Positions 1 to 11,900 of a stretch of DNA of 64,000 bases are shown here, in pieces. The translations under genes were made by a program, and so were the position numbers. The notes below the pieces were generated by a model. It did not search any database, was not told where the DNA came from, and worked only from the letters and a program-made list of their open reading frames with translations. The DNA is from Macrostomum hystrix (taxonomy: Eukaryota; Platyhelminthes; Macrostomidae): NCBI GenBank assembly GCA_950097015.1, contig CATNEN010000038.1, positions 14,874,001 through 14,938,000 of the forward strand. Direction: 5' to 3'. Numbering within the stretch: the first letter of the stretch is position 1; each line of letters begins with the position of its first letter.

Positions 1-166
1 TTATCCCAGCTAATGCTGGTACCCATTTAACGGCTGGGTGAACTGAAGCAATGTAGAGTTAAGTGTCTTGCTAAAGTACACAAATTGTTTCAGTGGAGTC
101 GGGAATCGAACCCCCGACCTTCAAGTCGTGAGTCCGACGCCCTAACCACTAGGCTACAACCTCACT
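1..166 (-). mobile_element. tRNA-derived SINE, family 1 (cut by window edge)
   Basis: Read on the minus strand this begins with a tRNA-like head: A-box-like TAGCCTAGTGGTTAGGG near 150 and B-box-like GGGGGTTCGATTCCC near 105. A body containing CAGCCGTTAAATGGG follows. The same sequence recurs at 56925-57230 (full length, plus), 21795-22035 and 51885-52015. The rest of this copy lies outside the window. The tRNA head with a non-tRNA body is the usual architecture of a Pol III SINE. Confidence 0.8.
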
Positions 167-352
167 GTCTGATAAGTATGTTAACTAAGCAGACTTTATT
201 AACTCCTTAAACTAAAAGAATGAACTGGAAAGAATTAAACTGAGATTTTAATATTGTACTAAATAATTTATGCAATATTGATAATATTTGCATAACTTAT
301 TTGACTATGTAAATCGAAAGTAGTCAAAATAGATGAACAACTATACCCGCAG

Positions 353-571
353 GTATCCGGACTCATAGTGGACTCAAAGGGCTACCTAATCCTTGAGGTG
401 TTCTTCCTAGCCTGGCTGTGCTTGGCGTTAATCTTTGGCGCCATTCTGTACCTGTGGGATGTTTCTAAACTCGGCGGCCAATTAAACAAATCCGCTAGCG
501 CCAGAAGACGCGAAGCGGAGCTGGCTAAATTAGCTCAAGAAGCCGCGTCCAAAGCTGCTGAGGATGCTTGA
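353..571 (+). CDS. Terminal exon of a small one-helix membrane protein (unrecognised)
   Basis: A GCAG acceptor at 349-352 opens a frame that runs to TGA at 569-571 (72 codons). It starts VSGLIVDSKGYLILEV. About 20 hydrophobic residues follow (around LEVFFLAWLCLALIFGAIL), then a basic, Ala-rich, helix-forming tail (RRREAELAKLAQ). No ATG starts the frame; the first possible start inside it is GTG at 368. It is therefore more likely the last exon of a gene whose start lies left of the window than a complete gene. The stop is read directly; the membrane topology is inferred. I do not recognise the family. Confidence is limited because no second exon is visible, and a SINE occupies 1-166. Confidence 0.45.
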   Translation, partial: VSGLIVDSKGYLILEVFFLAWLCLALIFGAILYLWDVSKLGGQLNKSASARRREAELAKLAQEAASKAAEDA

Positions 572-732
572 CTTGCTGGAAGGCAATGGTGTGTGCTAAG
601 GACATGACAGATTGACACAAGCGGTCCTTGATTTTTTCCAATTTTAACCACGATCTTTTCCAAGCGGCATCGTCCATTTCAAACGAAATTTAAGTAAAGG
701 ACGAACTAAAATTAAGGAATAGACTAGATTAC

Positions 733-1415
733 TCGAGTGTCTTATCTCTCCCCAGTCTTATCTCCCTCTCCTGTCTAATCTCTCCCCTGTCCCATTTCTA
801 GCGTGTCTCATCTCTCCCCAGTCTTATCTCCCTCTCCTGTCTAATCTCTCCCCTGTCCCATTTCTCGCGTGTCTCATCTCTCCCCTGTCTCATCTCTCCC
901 CTGTCACATTTCTCGCGTGTCTCATCTCTCTGTGTCTCATCTCTCCCCTGTCACATTTCTCGCGTGTCTCATCTCTCCCCTGTCTCATCTCTCCGTGTCT
1001 CATCTCTACCCTGTCTCATCTCTCCGTGTCTCATCTCTCCACTGTCTCATCTCTCCGTGTCTCATCTCTTCCCTGTCTCATCTCTCCGCTGTCTTATCTC
1101 TCCGCTGTCTCATCTCTCTCCTGCCTCATCTCTCTCCTGCCTCATCTCTCCCCTGTCTCATCTCTCTCCTGCCTCATCTCTCCCATGTCTCATCTTTCCG
1201 TGTCTCATCTCTCCGTGTCTCATCTCTCCGTGTCTCATCTCTCTCCGGTCTCATCTCCCCGTGTCTCATCTCCCCGTGTCTCATCTCTCCCCTGTCTCAT
1301 CTCTCCGTGTCTCATCTCTCCGTGTCTCATCTCTCCGTGTCTCATCTCTACCCTGTCTCATTTCTCTCGTGTCTTGTCCCTGTTTCCTGTCCCATCTGTT
1401 ACCTGTTTAATCTCT
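733..1415 (+). repeat. Minisatellite, dispersed 15-16 bp TCTCATCTCTCC family, locus 1
   Basis: About 45 imperfect units of GTCTCATCTCTCCSYTG type, pyrimidine-rich on plus. The same core occurs at 24890-25345 (minus), 27530-28525 (plus), 35285-35700 (minus) and 59410-61378 (plus). All three plus frames stay open through much of it, giving spurious SHLS/SSLP-type ORFs. Confidence 0.9.
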
Positions 1416-2055
1416 TCCTCATATCTTCTTCCTTATATTTCCTCATTCATGTCTTATCTACTAATTGCTTTATTGTCAGATTTTTTATATTAATGGAAAG
1501 CTAAGAACATTCTTATCTAAAAAAGAGTCCCCTATCCGTATTCCCATCCAGATTCTCAGTAGACAATTCTTACCCTCAGTAGAACTACGAGTAATTGTTA
1601 GCGGACGATGCTGTCTTTCGGTACAATATTTTAATCCCAGTCGAATTCGAAGGTAAAAGTGTGTTTTATAATTTTTGATTCGGAAATTTTGAGGCGTTAC
1701 AATTTTTTTCTTGTATTTAAATTTTACTATTTTCAATTGCATTGCTATATTAATTTAGCACAACATTTTCTCCGATTATCCGAATAACTTTTATATAGTG
1801 ATTTTAAAAGTGGAGTTTTTTAATTCTACGCATTGTCTTTCTTAATTCGAACAAAATATGTATTGTTTTATTGCGTAAAACGTTATCGATTAAAATGCAA
1901 TGATCTTTTCTATTATACAAATCTTTCATTTTGCTTATTTTGTTTTGTCGTTTTTGTCGTCTTTTCTGAACCGTTCATTCTAGCTTATTCGTAAATAAGA
2001 TGCTTTCCCTATTTATAGATGAGATGCATTGTAATAATAATAATTAAAATAATAA
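1416..2055. other. AT-rich spacer, no gene seen
   Basis: AT-rich sequence between the first minisatellite and a SINE. Short frames here have no recognisable motif or splice context. Confidence 0.6.
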
Positions 2056-2395
2056 TAATTGCAGCAGGGCTGCGGGCAATGGCGCATCATTTGGTGACAC
2101 TAGACCCGCAGCCAGCGAGGAGGCAATTCTGCCCATTATGCTGACTCTTGAGCACACACTCACACTCACACAGGTGTGTACATCTGCCCTGACTTTCTCA
2201 TTGTCAGGCAGTGCACACTCTCACTGTGCCTTGGAGGTTGGCCCCTCGCAAGGGTGTAAATTGCACGTCAAGCCACCAAAGCCTTCTCTCCGCGGCTGCG
2301 CCCCAAATGAATTTGGCCTCGACGCGGAAACGAACTCGGGGACTTTAGGGACTCAGGATAGGCAAACGCGTTAGACCGCTCTGCCACTCACCTCT
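2056..2395 (-). mobile_element. tRNA-derived SINE, family 2
   Basis: On minus the element starts near 2395 with a tRNA-like A box (GTGAGTGGCAGAGCGGTCTA) and a degenerate B box (GAGTTCGTTTCCGCG). The body contains GGCTTTGGTGGCTTGACG and GTGTACACACCTGTGTGAG, and the 3' end is ACCAAATGATGCGCCATTG. It is related to copies at 5132-5462, 24080-24395, 30310-30425 and 52660-52815. The head resembles a Ser/Leu-type tRNA but has no intact cloverleaf. Confidence 0.75.
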
Positions 2396-2606
2396 GATCC
2401 GTCTTCCTATTTCGGCCTTTTGACAGTTGATGTCCTTCCATTATAAGGAAATGATAGTTGAAATAATTACCTGTTGATTAGATAAGATTTCCTCATACAT
2501 ATATTCCTGAATGTATGCATTTCAGATTTTCGCCTGAAAGACTTAATTTATGAAGTATCAAGTGTAAATTTAGATTTTTATCCTGTCCAATTAAACCCAC
2601 GCTGGC

Positions 2607-5600
2607 ATGCCGGACTCGTCAAGTTCGTTTCGTGGCTACCTGTCATTCCTAACCCGACATCATGTTGCCGTGTTCCTGTTGACCTTCTTCTGCTACGGCT
2701 TCTTTCACGCCAGCAGGAAAGCTGTGAGCACAGTGAAAGATGCGCTAATTAAAGAATGGACCGAACCAGTTAGCAACTATACTCTGGAGCCCGAGGCTAA
2801 TTGGCAAAGGCCTCCGCTGTTTTCCAGTGCCAGCAAAGCTAAAGAATTCACGGGCGTTCTTGACTCCTGCTTTCTGTTGGCCTATTCGTTTGGACTCTAT
2901 CTTAGTGGAATTCTGGGAGACAGGTAGCTGCACATTGTTTGTATGCGTCTGCCTGTCTACTAGTCTGTTCTTCCTGCCTGCTTTTCTGTTCTACCTGTCT
3001 ACTAGTCTGTTCTTCCTGTCTACTAGTCTGTTCTTCCTGCCTGCTTTTCTGTTCTACCTGTCTACTAGTCTGTTCTTCCTGCCTGCTTTTCTGTTCTACC
3101 TGTCTACTAGTCTGTTCTTCCTGCCTGCTTTTCTGTTCTACCTGTCTACTAGTCTGTTCTTTCTGCCTGCTTTTCTGTTCTACCTGTCTACTAGTCTGTT
3201 CTTCCTGCCTGCTTTTCTGTTCTACCTGTCTACTAGTCTGTTCTTCCTGCCTGCTTTTCTATGCCACCTCTATGCTTGTCCATTGTATCTGTCAATCTGC
3301 CGGAATTCTTGTCACTCAATCAAACTGCTTGCCTGCTTCATAATCTACTTGCATGCTTATTAATCTACCTGTCCACTAATCAATATGCTAGTCTACTAGA
3401 TTATCAACCTACCAGTAATCAATCGACCGGTCGACTTATTAATCTAAAAGTCTACCTATCAATCTGCCTGTATACCTATCAATCTACCTGTATACCTATC
3501 AATCTGCCTGTATACCTATCAATCTACCTGTATACCTATCAATCTACCTGTATACCTATCAATCTACCAGTCTACCTATCAATCTACCTGTCTACTAATC
3601 AAGCTACCAGTATACCTATCAATCTACAAGTCTACCTATCGATCTACTAGTCTTACCTATCAATCTACTAGTCTACCTATCAATCTACTAGTCTACCTAT
3701 CAATCTACTAGTCTACCTATCAATATACTCGTCTATCTATCAATATACTAGTCTACCTATCAATCTATTAGTCTACCTATCAATCTACGAGATAACTAGT
3801 CTACCTATCAATCTACCTATATACCTATCAATCTACCTGTATACCTATCAATCTAACAGTCTACCTATCAATCTACCTGTCTACCTATCAATCTACTAGT
3901 CTACCTATCAATCTACCTGTCTACCTATCAATCTACCTGTCTGCCTATCGATCTACCAGTCTACTAATCTGCCCACGCACTCTCCAATCAATCCAGATAC
4001 GACAATCGCTACCTGATGGCAGGCGGTATGGCCGGCAGTGCGGTTACTGTATTCCTATTCGGTTATGCCACCGAGCTAATTCATCTGTACAGTGTGCCAG
4101 TGTATGTCACGCTGTGGCTGGCAAACGGCCTATTCCAATCGGTCGGCTGGCCCTGCTGCGTTGCCATCATCGGCAAATGGTTCCCGGAGAGAACCCACGG
4201 CTTTGTCTTCGGCGTATGGAGCAGCTGCGCCTCGGTTGGCAATATCATCGGCAACAGTCTGGCCGCTCTAGTTGTGGACTACGGCTACGATTTGTGCTTC
4301 CTAGTGCCTGCCAGTCTGTTGCTAGGCGGCGCCTGTATAATCCTCGCCGGCCTGATCCCGGATCCCATCGAACTGCAGAAGCCCATTGTTAGACGATTGT
4401 CAGCTGACAATGATGAAAATCAAAGGACCGAAGCGGCGCCAACCGATTCTAGCCCGCTGCTAGGCAACGTTGAGTTGACATTAGCAACCGCGGGACAGCG
4501 ACCTCCGCCGTTGGGTGTGCTGAGGGCCCTGAAAATCGAAGGTGTGGTGCTGTTCGCACTGTCCTATGCCTGCCTGAAGCTGGTTAATTATGCGTTCTTC
4601 TTCTGGCTGCCGTTGTACATTCAGGAGAAGTACGGCTGGACTAACGCATTCAGCGATCAACTATCTAGCTGGTGAGGTGGCCGATGTCTTGATTTTAGTG
4701 CAGCATTCGGCCCACTGGCTCACTAGAGAGTTATGTGGCTGACGCTAGGATGCGAGGTGGGTGACGCTAGGGAGTGAGGTGGGTGACTTGGGAGTGAGGT
4801 GGGTGACTAGAGAGTGAGGTGGGTGACTAGTGAGGTAGGTGTGTGACTAGGGAGGTAGGTGTGTGACTAGGGAGGTAGGTGTGTGACTAGGGAGGTAGGT
4901 GGGTGACTAGGGAGGTAGGTGGGTGACTAGGGAGGTAGGTGTGTGACTAGGGAGGTAGGTGGGTGACTAGGGAGGTAGGTGTGTGACTAGGGAGGTAGGT
5001 GGGTGACTAGGGAGGTAGGTGGGTGACTAGGGAGGTAGGTGGGTGACTAGGGAGGTAGGTGGGTGACTAGGGAGGTAGGTGGGTGACTAGGGAGGTAGGT
5101 GGGTGACTAGGGAGGTAGGTGGGTGACACTAGTGATTGACGTGGGTAATGCGTTTGCCTCTCGCACCAAGGTCCCTAAGCTCGATTTCACGCCGAGGGAA
5201 AATTTATCTAGGGCGCCGACGCGGATAGAAGGCTTGGGGGCTTGATTTTGCCTCCCTGAGGGCCAACCTCCAAGGCATAGTGAAACTGTGCACTACCTGA
5301 CGATGAGAAAGCCCGTACAGATGTACACACCTGTGCGGGCGTGTGCCTGCGTACAGAATCTGTACGTGTGTGTTTAGGAGTCAGCGAAAGTAGTAGAACG
5401 GCCTCCTCGCTAGCTGTGGGTCCGATGTCACCAAATGATGTGCCATTGGTCGCAGGCCTCTTTCAATTATTATTATATTTATATTTTTCATTATTAATAA
5501 ATGAACGTTGCTGATTAAATAGATTTCAATTATGTTTCAGTGAGATGTTGTCCAACATACTCTACTTAAAGTAGCAGTGTAAAGATTTTATTCGTTTATG

Positions 5601-6170
5601 ATCAATCCGACACTAACTCTAGGCAATTCAATTTATCTTAAACTTTTCAAATTCAGGTACGACGTTGGCGGCATTGTAGCCGGCATTTTGTGCGGCCTGC
5701 TCAGCGACCTGATGTGGTCCCGCTCTCCGCTGCTCTGCCTATTCCTCCTATTGGCTATGCCGGCACTCCTAGCCTACAATTGGTCGCCGGAGGATCGGGT
5801 TGTAAACGCCGTCCTGATGGCCATCGCCGGCTTCTTTGTCGGCGGCCCGGCTAACATCATCAGCTCGGCCACTTGCGCCGATCTTGGCAGGCGTCCGGAA
5901 TTGCGCGGCAACGCCGAGGCCCTGGCAACCGTTACTGGGATAGTCGACGGCACTGGTTCGCTGGGCGCCGCTCTGGGACAATTGGCCATACCGGCCCTGC
6001 AAACTGCCTACGGCTGGGGCTGGGTGTTCTACCTGTTTGTGCTCATGATCGGCTTGTCTCTGCTCTGCGTTCTGCCTGTGCTGGTGCGTGATGTGCAGCG
6101 CAGATTCTTTAGTGGGCCGGATAATATTCACGGCCAAGTCCAGCAGCAGCAGCAGGATGTGCTCTCATGA
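2607..6170 (+). CDS. SLC37A3: SLC37A3-type sugar-phosphate/organophosphate transporter, 3 exons
   Basis: Exons are 2607-2923, 3997-4671 and 5657-6170; joined they encode about 501 aa, the usual SLC37 length. Both junctions keep frame (LSGILGDR/YDNRYLMAGG and QLSSW/YDVGGIVAG) with GT-AG ends. The product is a 12-helix major facilitator protein. Family marks include FFHASRKAVSTVK after helix 1, QSVGWPCCVAIIGKWFP, WSSCASVGNIIG, ACLKLVNYAFFFWLP and GNAEALATVTGIVDGTGS. These match the SLC37A3 branch better than A1/A2 or the glucose-6-phosphate translocase A4. Family knowledge: SLC37 proteins are endomembrane organophosphate antiporters; human SLC37A3 is lysosomal, works with ATRAID, and its natural substrate is unsettled. 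The C-terminus is Gln-rich (five Q, residues about 493-497). Both introns are largely tandem repeat; intron 2 also holds a SINE. The start is the first ATG before a short cytosolic N-terminus. Confidence 0.93.
2945..3260 (+). repeat. 42-bp minisatellite, SLC37A3 intron 1
   Basis: About seven units built on CTGTCTACTAGTCTGTTC plus CTGCCTGCTTTTCTG. The unit is a multiple of three, so translations repeat LSTSLFFLPAF; this is not coding. It starts about 20 bases after the intron's donor. Confidence 0.9.
3360..3975 (+). repeat. 20-bp minisatellite, SLC37A3 intron 1 acceptor side
   Basis: About 30 units of CTGTATACCTATCAATCTAC and variants (CTAGTCTACCTATCAATCTA), degenerate over the first 80 bases. 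It ends about 20 bases before the exon 2 acceptor, so it supplies the pyrimidine-rich approach to that site. Confidence 0.9.
4735..5130 (+). repeat. 20-bp minisatellite with donor-like motif, SLC37A3 intron 2
   Basis: About 19 units, initially of GGGAGTGAGGTGGGTGAC type and then GGGAGGTAGGTGGGTGACTA. The first units contain GTGAGGTGG, identical to the first nine bases of this intron (4672-4680). Later units carry AG-GTAGGTGG, also donor-like. A related array follows the gene at 6485-6665. Confidence 0.9.
5132..5462 (+). mobile_element. tRNA-derived SINE, family 2, in SLC37A3 intron 2
   Basis: A near full-length plus copy. It shows a TRNA-like start with TAATGCGTTTGCCTCTCGCA, the block GAGGGCCAACCTCCAAGGCA, and the end GTCACCAAATGATGTGCCAT. 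It lies directly after the 20-bp array and about 195 bases before the exon 3 acceptor. Confidence 0.75.
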
Positions 6171-6484
6171 ACGAGAACAGAAATATAATCTTCCTCAAGA
6201 AAACTATTTTTTCATTATTCATTATTATTTTTTTACCATATTCCGCTACAACAATCTCTGTCGCATTTCGCCGAAAATTAATAACTTTGCATCTAAACAA
6301 TGATTCGTTTTCGTTAAATTTCAGTTCGACTCGTCTTTTGCTGCACAGTATCACATTTACTCGCCTCTTTCTTGCAGTCGCGAACCAATTTCGGTGCTTA
6401 ATTCTATTTTTGTGGAAGGAATTTTATTCTGATTTTTTGTGAGAAGAACTTCACGGGATGTAAAAAGGGCTTCCTTTTCTCTAG

Positions 6485-6665
6485 GGAGTGATGTTGATGA
6501 GGTGGGTGGGTGAGGTGGGTGACTCGAGGGAGTGAGATGGTTGACGTTATTGAGTGAGGTGGTTGACGCGAGGGAGTGAGGTGGTTGAAGTTAGGGAGTG
6601 AGGTGGTTGACGCGAGGGAGTGCGGAGGTTGGCTAGGGAGTGAGGTGGGGGACGCTGGATAGAGA
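6485..6665 (+). repeat. 20-22 bp minisatellite related to SLC37A3 intron 2 array
   Basis: About eight irregular units of GGGAGTGAGGTGGTTGACG. The shared GTGAGGTGG core links it to the intron 2 array, but it lies 315 bases after the stop codon. Confidence 0.8.
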
Positions 6666-7090
6666 GGTTCTATACGATAAAAGAAAAAATGTCTTCAATC
6701 CACAAAATCAACTCTTAACGCTTCTATTATGATTAGATTAGAACTAAAGTAAGTTTAGAAGGTAATTTATTATCTTCCGGACTTGTTGTTACATTTTTAA
6801 TAATTATTCTATCCTAATTTTTGCTAATAAGCTATTTTTATCGATACAGTTCATCTGTCTACTTATTTTGGTGCAACATACATTTTATTCTAATCTGTTC
6901 AGTAATTGATTCTAGTCAGTGTTCTCATGTTACGAGTGACAAGTTGATCAGCCCTCATAATTGCTTAGAAAATTCAGCAATAAATGTAAAACATGCGTGT
7001 CAACTTTTTCAACCAGATTTTTTAAAATTAAAAATAGAAACTGCCGTATGATATTCTTCTTCTTTTTTTCTTCCTAAAGTTATCGCAATC
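6666..7090. other. AT-rich spacer
   Basis: No coding frame or repeat of note is seen between two minisatellites. Confidence 0.6.
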
Positions 7091-7355
7091 TTATCAGCAC
7101 TACTTGCTGCGATTCCATTCGCGGATCTTGCTGCGATTCCATTCGCGGATCTTGCTGCGATTCCATTCGCGTATCTTGCTGCGATTCCATTCGCGGATCT
7201 TGCTGCGATTCCATTCGCGGATCTTGCTGCGATTCCATTCGTGAATCTTGCTGCGATTCCATTCGCGGATCTTGCTGCGATTCCATTCGCGGATCTTGCT
7301 GCGATTCCATTCGCGGATCTTGCTGCGATTCCATTCGTGAATCTTGCTGCGATTC
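7090..7355 (+). repeat. 24-bp minisatellite
   Basis: About eleven units around GCTGCGATTCCATTCGCGGA, changed mainly at one or two positions (GTGA or GCGT for GCGG). A looser CTGCGGTTCTATC tail runs to about 7450. The unit is a multiple of three, which produces eight-residue repeats (MESQQDPR on minus) without coding evidence. Confidence 0.9.
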
Positions 7356-8985
7356 TATCGATCTGTAGTTTCTGCTGCGGTTCTATCTATGTGCGGTTCC
7401 TGCTGCGGTTCTATCGCTTGTGTTACTTTCTGCAATTCTATCAATCTGCGATTCTATTCGCCGATTTTGCCGCGCTTCTACATTTGGCCTCTGCAAAACT
7501 TAAGGAGAAATTACACACGGTGACTCTATTCCTTTAAAAGGTGCAACTTTTATTATAAGTAGCTGCTCATTCATGATAAATATTATATTTTAAAGCGAAG
7601 TGTTAGCGTGTTTCGGCGTGCAAATAAATCAATACATTAAATCAGTTTATCAGAAAAGGGAAGCAAAGGTTAATTTAAAGCGCGAGAAATACAACAAAAA
7701 AAATTTTTTGTCTACGGTAAAAACTAATTAAGGAAAAATTACACTTTAAATGGCGCGTTTGTCAAAATAATTATGCGGTGCATTTAATTTATGCAGGCGT
7801 TTCTTTAACTGTTTCCAACGCACTACATTTTACATGAAAATTAGTGTACGAGCATTAGTGCTTTGTTATAAATATATTGCGTACTTATCAAGCAATTTAT
7901 GCATGCAGATACAATTAATTACCAAAGAGATGTTCTTGAAGCATTCAGAATTTGTTTAAAAAAGAAAAAATTAAAACAAACATTTTAGTCAAACGAACAA
8001 AGATAAACTTACACCTTTTACATCATTTAAATTAATAAGTTTGCTATTTCATATAACACTTTGTATCGACACATACATTCTTCCTTTCAGCTGCTCATAT
8101 ACATTAAATTAAAAACATTTTTGCCTTTTCAAAGTGCTCAAGTTTAAAAGGGCCTGATCATCAGAGTGACTGTAAGCTACATTTAAGTTGAATTACAAGT
8201 GCTGAAGTATAACTTGCTTGATTTAAAAGACACGATTTTAAAGCATATTAAAAGCAATTAAATAAAAGATATTGATTTCAAAGTCTTTTGTTTCAAAACG
8301 TTGCTCAACGTTGGTTTAGTTCAAATGAAATTAGCTTTTAAAAAATTCTCAATAAAACAAAAAGATGATAAACAAAATAAACAACATGAAAAATTTACTT
8401 TATTAATGGTCGCAAATTATTATTCTATGATTATTCTAGAAAAAAAAACTCGTCATTTCAATATGTATTCTACACATTACCAGAAACTCAAAGTCAAATG
8501 GTTATATATTTCAATTTCTTTTTGCAGTTTGGAACTTACTGGATATTTGTTAATTGCCTTATGCAAGACTTTTATATACCGCTAACTTCTAGTGTTTACC
8601 GTTGAATCAATCACAACAGTTAAAAATCAATGAACGTAGTTTTATTCGATAATTAATAGCTATTTTAAGTTATTTAAGGAGGAATAAAATTAGCTTGCAG
8701 GGTACCGTCATCATTCAACAACGTTTTATAAAAATTCTGCTAAAGGCAACCTTCTCTTGGCCTTTAGCTTCTTCGCCTACTTTTTTTCCGCTACATAACT
8801 TTATTATACGAGTACTAAACCCAACCCTTTCATATAACGCTAAGCATTAAAAAGTTAATTCTGACTTCGTTTAAAAACGACCACTGTTAAAAAACACGCG
8901 GGGAAAAAGACTGAGAAAAGTACCTTTTCACAGCGTATTCATTTTTCACTTAAAATCCCAATTTTCGATCCTCATATTTCGGGAC
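7356..8985. other. AT-rich spacer downstream of the SLC6 gene
   Basis: Long AT-rich tract between the ends of the convergent SLC37A3 and SLC6 genes. It probably holds the SLC6 3' UTR. No reliable exon, RNA gene or large repeat is seen. Confidence 0.55.
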
Positions 8986-11900
8986 TTAAACAGACGTCTG
9001 AATGTCGTCTTTAATCTGCTGCTGCTGCTGCTGCTGCTGTTGCGGCCCGACGCTGAACGAAGCGAACGGCACCTGGAGAGTGTCCGGAGTTGTGACGGCG
9101 TTGCCGACGCAGCCGTGGGCAGCTGGATTTTCGCATTCCGCGGCAGCCGCCTGTGTGTTGGCCGCCGCCGCAATCAGGTGCTGATCGTAGACGGCAAACT
9201 GCGCCGCAGATCCGCTTGGCGCCAACTGCGAGAACGAATTCGTGTGCGTGCGAATCCTGTTCAAACCGGATTCTTTGCTGGCGGCGCGCTGCAATTCGGC
9301 CGCTATGCTCAGCTTGGACTGGAAGAAATTTGTTCCGCCGCCGTCCAACGAGTCGGTGGTTTTGGCCAGATTCTCCAGGAATTCTCCGCGATCAGCTGGC
9401 TGTGCCGGGCCCCACTCCTCGGCCGGCTTCAGGAACTCCCGGAGCAGGATGCCGCCACCCTCGGCGCAGTATTTGTAGATTCCGTACACCGGGATCCAGA
9501 TGATGACAAAGACGCCAATTAGAATGCAGAGAATCTGGAACGGCTGCGCGTAGACGTATGTGCCGTAGGTCAGGGGCTCGTTGAAGATGATCATGAGCAG
9601 GATGAGGATTACAATCACTAGCGGAGTGATCACGACCCAGTTAGCTCTCCAGTAGATATTCGGCTTGCCGCCAACCATCATTTTGATGTCCTCTGCGAAC
9701 TGTCTGTACGGATAGATGTACATGAGGACAATGATCTCGCAGAGGCCGCAGACTAGCAGAGGAAAGGTCGATACGGCGCTGTCGACCAGGTTTAGCAGGT
9801 ACATTCCACCGCCGAACGTCATGGGAATACCCATTGCGAATAGGCACGCGCAGACAGCGACTCGAAGCAGAATGGCGTGAGACTTCGATGTGCCGATGAG
9901 GCCTTTGGATTTTAGTTCGTCCTGCAGGGCGCTGAGTACAGTCTCGGCTATGGAGAACTGCGGTTCGGGGATAGGGTGAGGTGGATGAATTTTTATACGA
10001 ATTTACTCGAGAGAATCAATAATAACTGATCGATTGATTGCGGCAGAATCAATGGAAGCTTGTCGATTGACTGCAGCAGAAACATTGGAAGCTGATCAAT
10101 TAACTGCATAGAAACATTGGAAGCTGATCGATTAACTGCATAGAAACAAGGGAAGCTGATCGATTGACTGCACAGAAACAATGGAAGCTGATCGATTGAC
10201 TGCATAGAAACAGTGGAAGCTGATAAATTGACTGCAGCAGAAACAAGGGAAGCTGATCAATTAACTGCATAGAAACATTGGAAGCTGATCGATTGACTGC
10301 ATAGAAACAAGGGAAGCTGATCGATTGACTGCACAGAAACAGTGGAAGCTGATCGATTGACTGCATAGAAACAGTGGAAGCTGATAAATTGACTGCAGCA
10401 GAAACAATGGAAGCTGATAAATTGACTGCAGCAGAAACAATAGAAGCTGATCTATTGACTGCATAGAAACAATGGATGCTGATCAATTGACTGCAGCAGA
10501 AACAGTGGAAGCTGATCGATTGACTGCATAGAAACAATGGAAGCTGATCGATTGACTGCAGCAGAAACAATGGAAGCTGATCGATTGACTGCATAGAAAC
10601 AGTGGAAGCTGATCAATTGACTGCATAGAAACAATGGAAGCTGATCAATTGACTGCAGCAGAAACAATGGAAGCTGATCTATTGACTGCATAGAAACAAT
10701 GGAAGCTGATCAATTGACTGCAGCAGAAACAATGGAAGCTGATCAATTGACTGCACAGAAACAATGGAAGCTGATCAATTGACTGCAGCAGGAACAATGG
10801 AAGCTGATCAATTGACTGCAGCAGGAACAATGGAAGCTGATCAATTGACTGCACAGAAACAATGGAAGCTGATCAATTGACTGCAGCAGGAACAATGGAA
10901 GCTGATCAATTGACTGCAGCAGGAACAATGGAAGCTGATCAATTGACTGCACAGAAACAATGGAAGCTGATCAATTGACTGCAGCAGAAACAGTGGAAGC
11001 TGATCGATTGACTGCACAGAAACAATGGAAGCTGATCGATTAACTGCATAGAAACAATGGAAGCTGATCGATTAACTGCATAGAAACAATGGAAGCTGAT
11101 CGATTAACTGCATAGAAACAATGGAAGCTGATCAATTGACTGCATAGAAACAATGGAAGCTGATCAATTGACTGCATAGAAACAATGGAAGCTGATCAAT
11201 TGACTGCATAGAAACAATGGAAGCTGATCGATTGACTGCATAGAAACAGTGGAAGCTGATCGATTGACTGCATAGAAACAGTGGAAGCTGATCAATTAAC
11301 TGCATAGAAACAATGGAAGCTGATCAATTAACTGCATAGAAACAATGGAAGCTGATCAAATAACTGCATAGAAACAGTGGAAGCTGATCGATTGACTGCA
11401 TAGAAACAGTGGAAGCTGATCAATTAACTGCATAGAAACAATGGAAGCTGATCAATTAACTGCATAGAAACAATGGAAGCTGATCAAATAACTGCATAGA
11501 AACAGTGGAAGCTGATCGATTGACTGCATAGAAACAGTGGAAGCTGATCAATTAACTGCATAGAAACAGTGGAAGCTGATCGATTGACTGCATAGAAACA
11601 ATGGAAGCTGATCAATTAACTGCATAGAAACAGTGGAAGCTGATCAAATAACTGCATAGAAACAGTGGAAGCTGATCGATTGACTGCATAGAAACAGTGG
11701 AAGCTGATCGATTGACTGCATAGAAACAATGTAAGCTGATCGATTGACTGCATAGAAACAATGGAAGCTGATCGATTGACTGCATAGAAACAATGGAAGC
11801 TGATCGATTGACTGAATAGAAACAATGGAAGCTGATCGATTGACTGCATAGAAACAATGGAAGCTGATCGATTGACTGCATAGAAACAATGGAAGCTGAT

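Noticed and set aside
7080-7334. MESQQDPR repeat protein on minus
   Set aside because: A 24-bp repeat divisible by three gives clean eight-residue repeats on both strands (AAIPFADL on plus); no flanking coding sequence.
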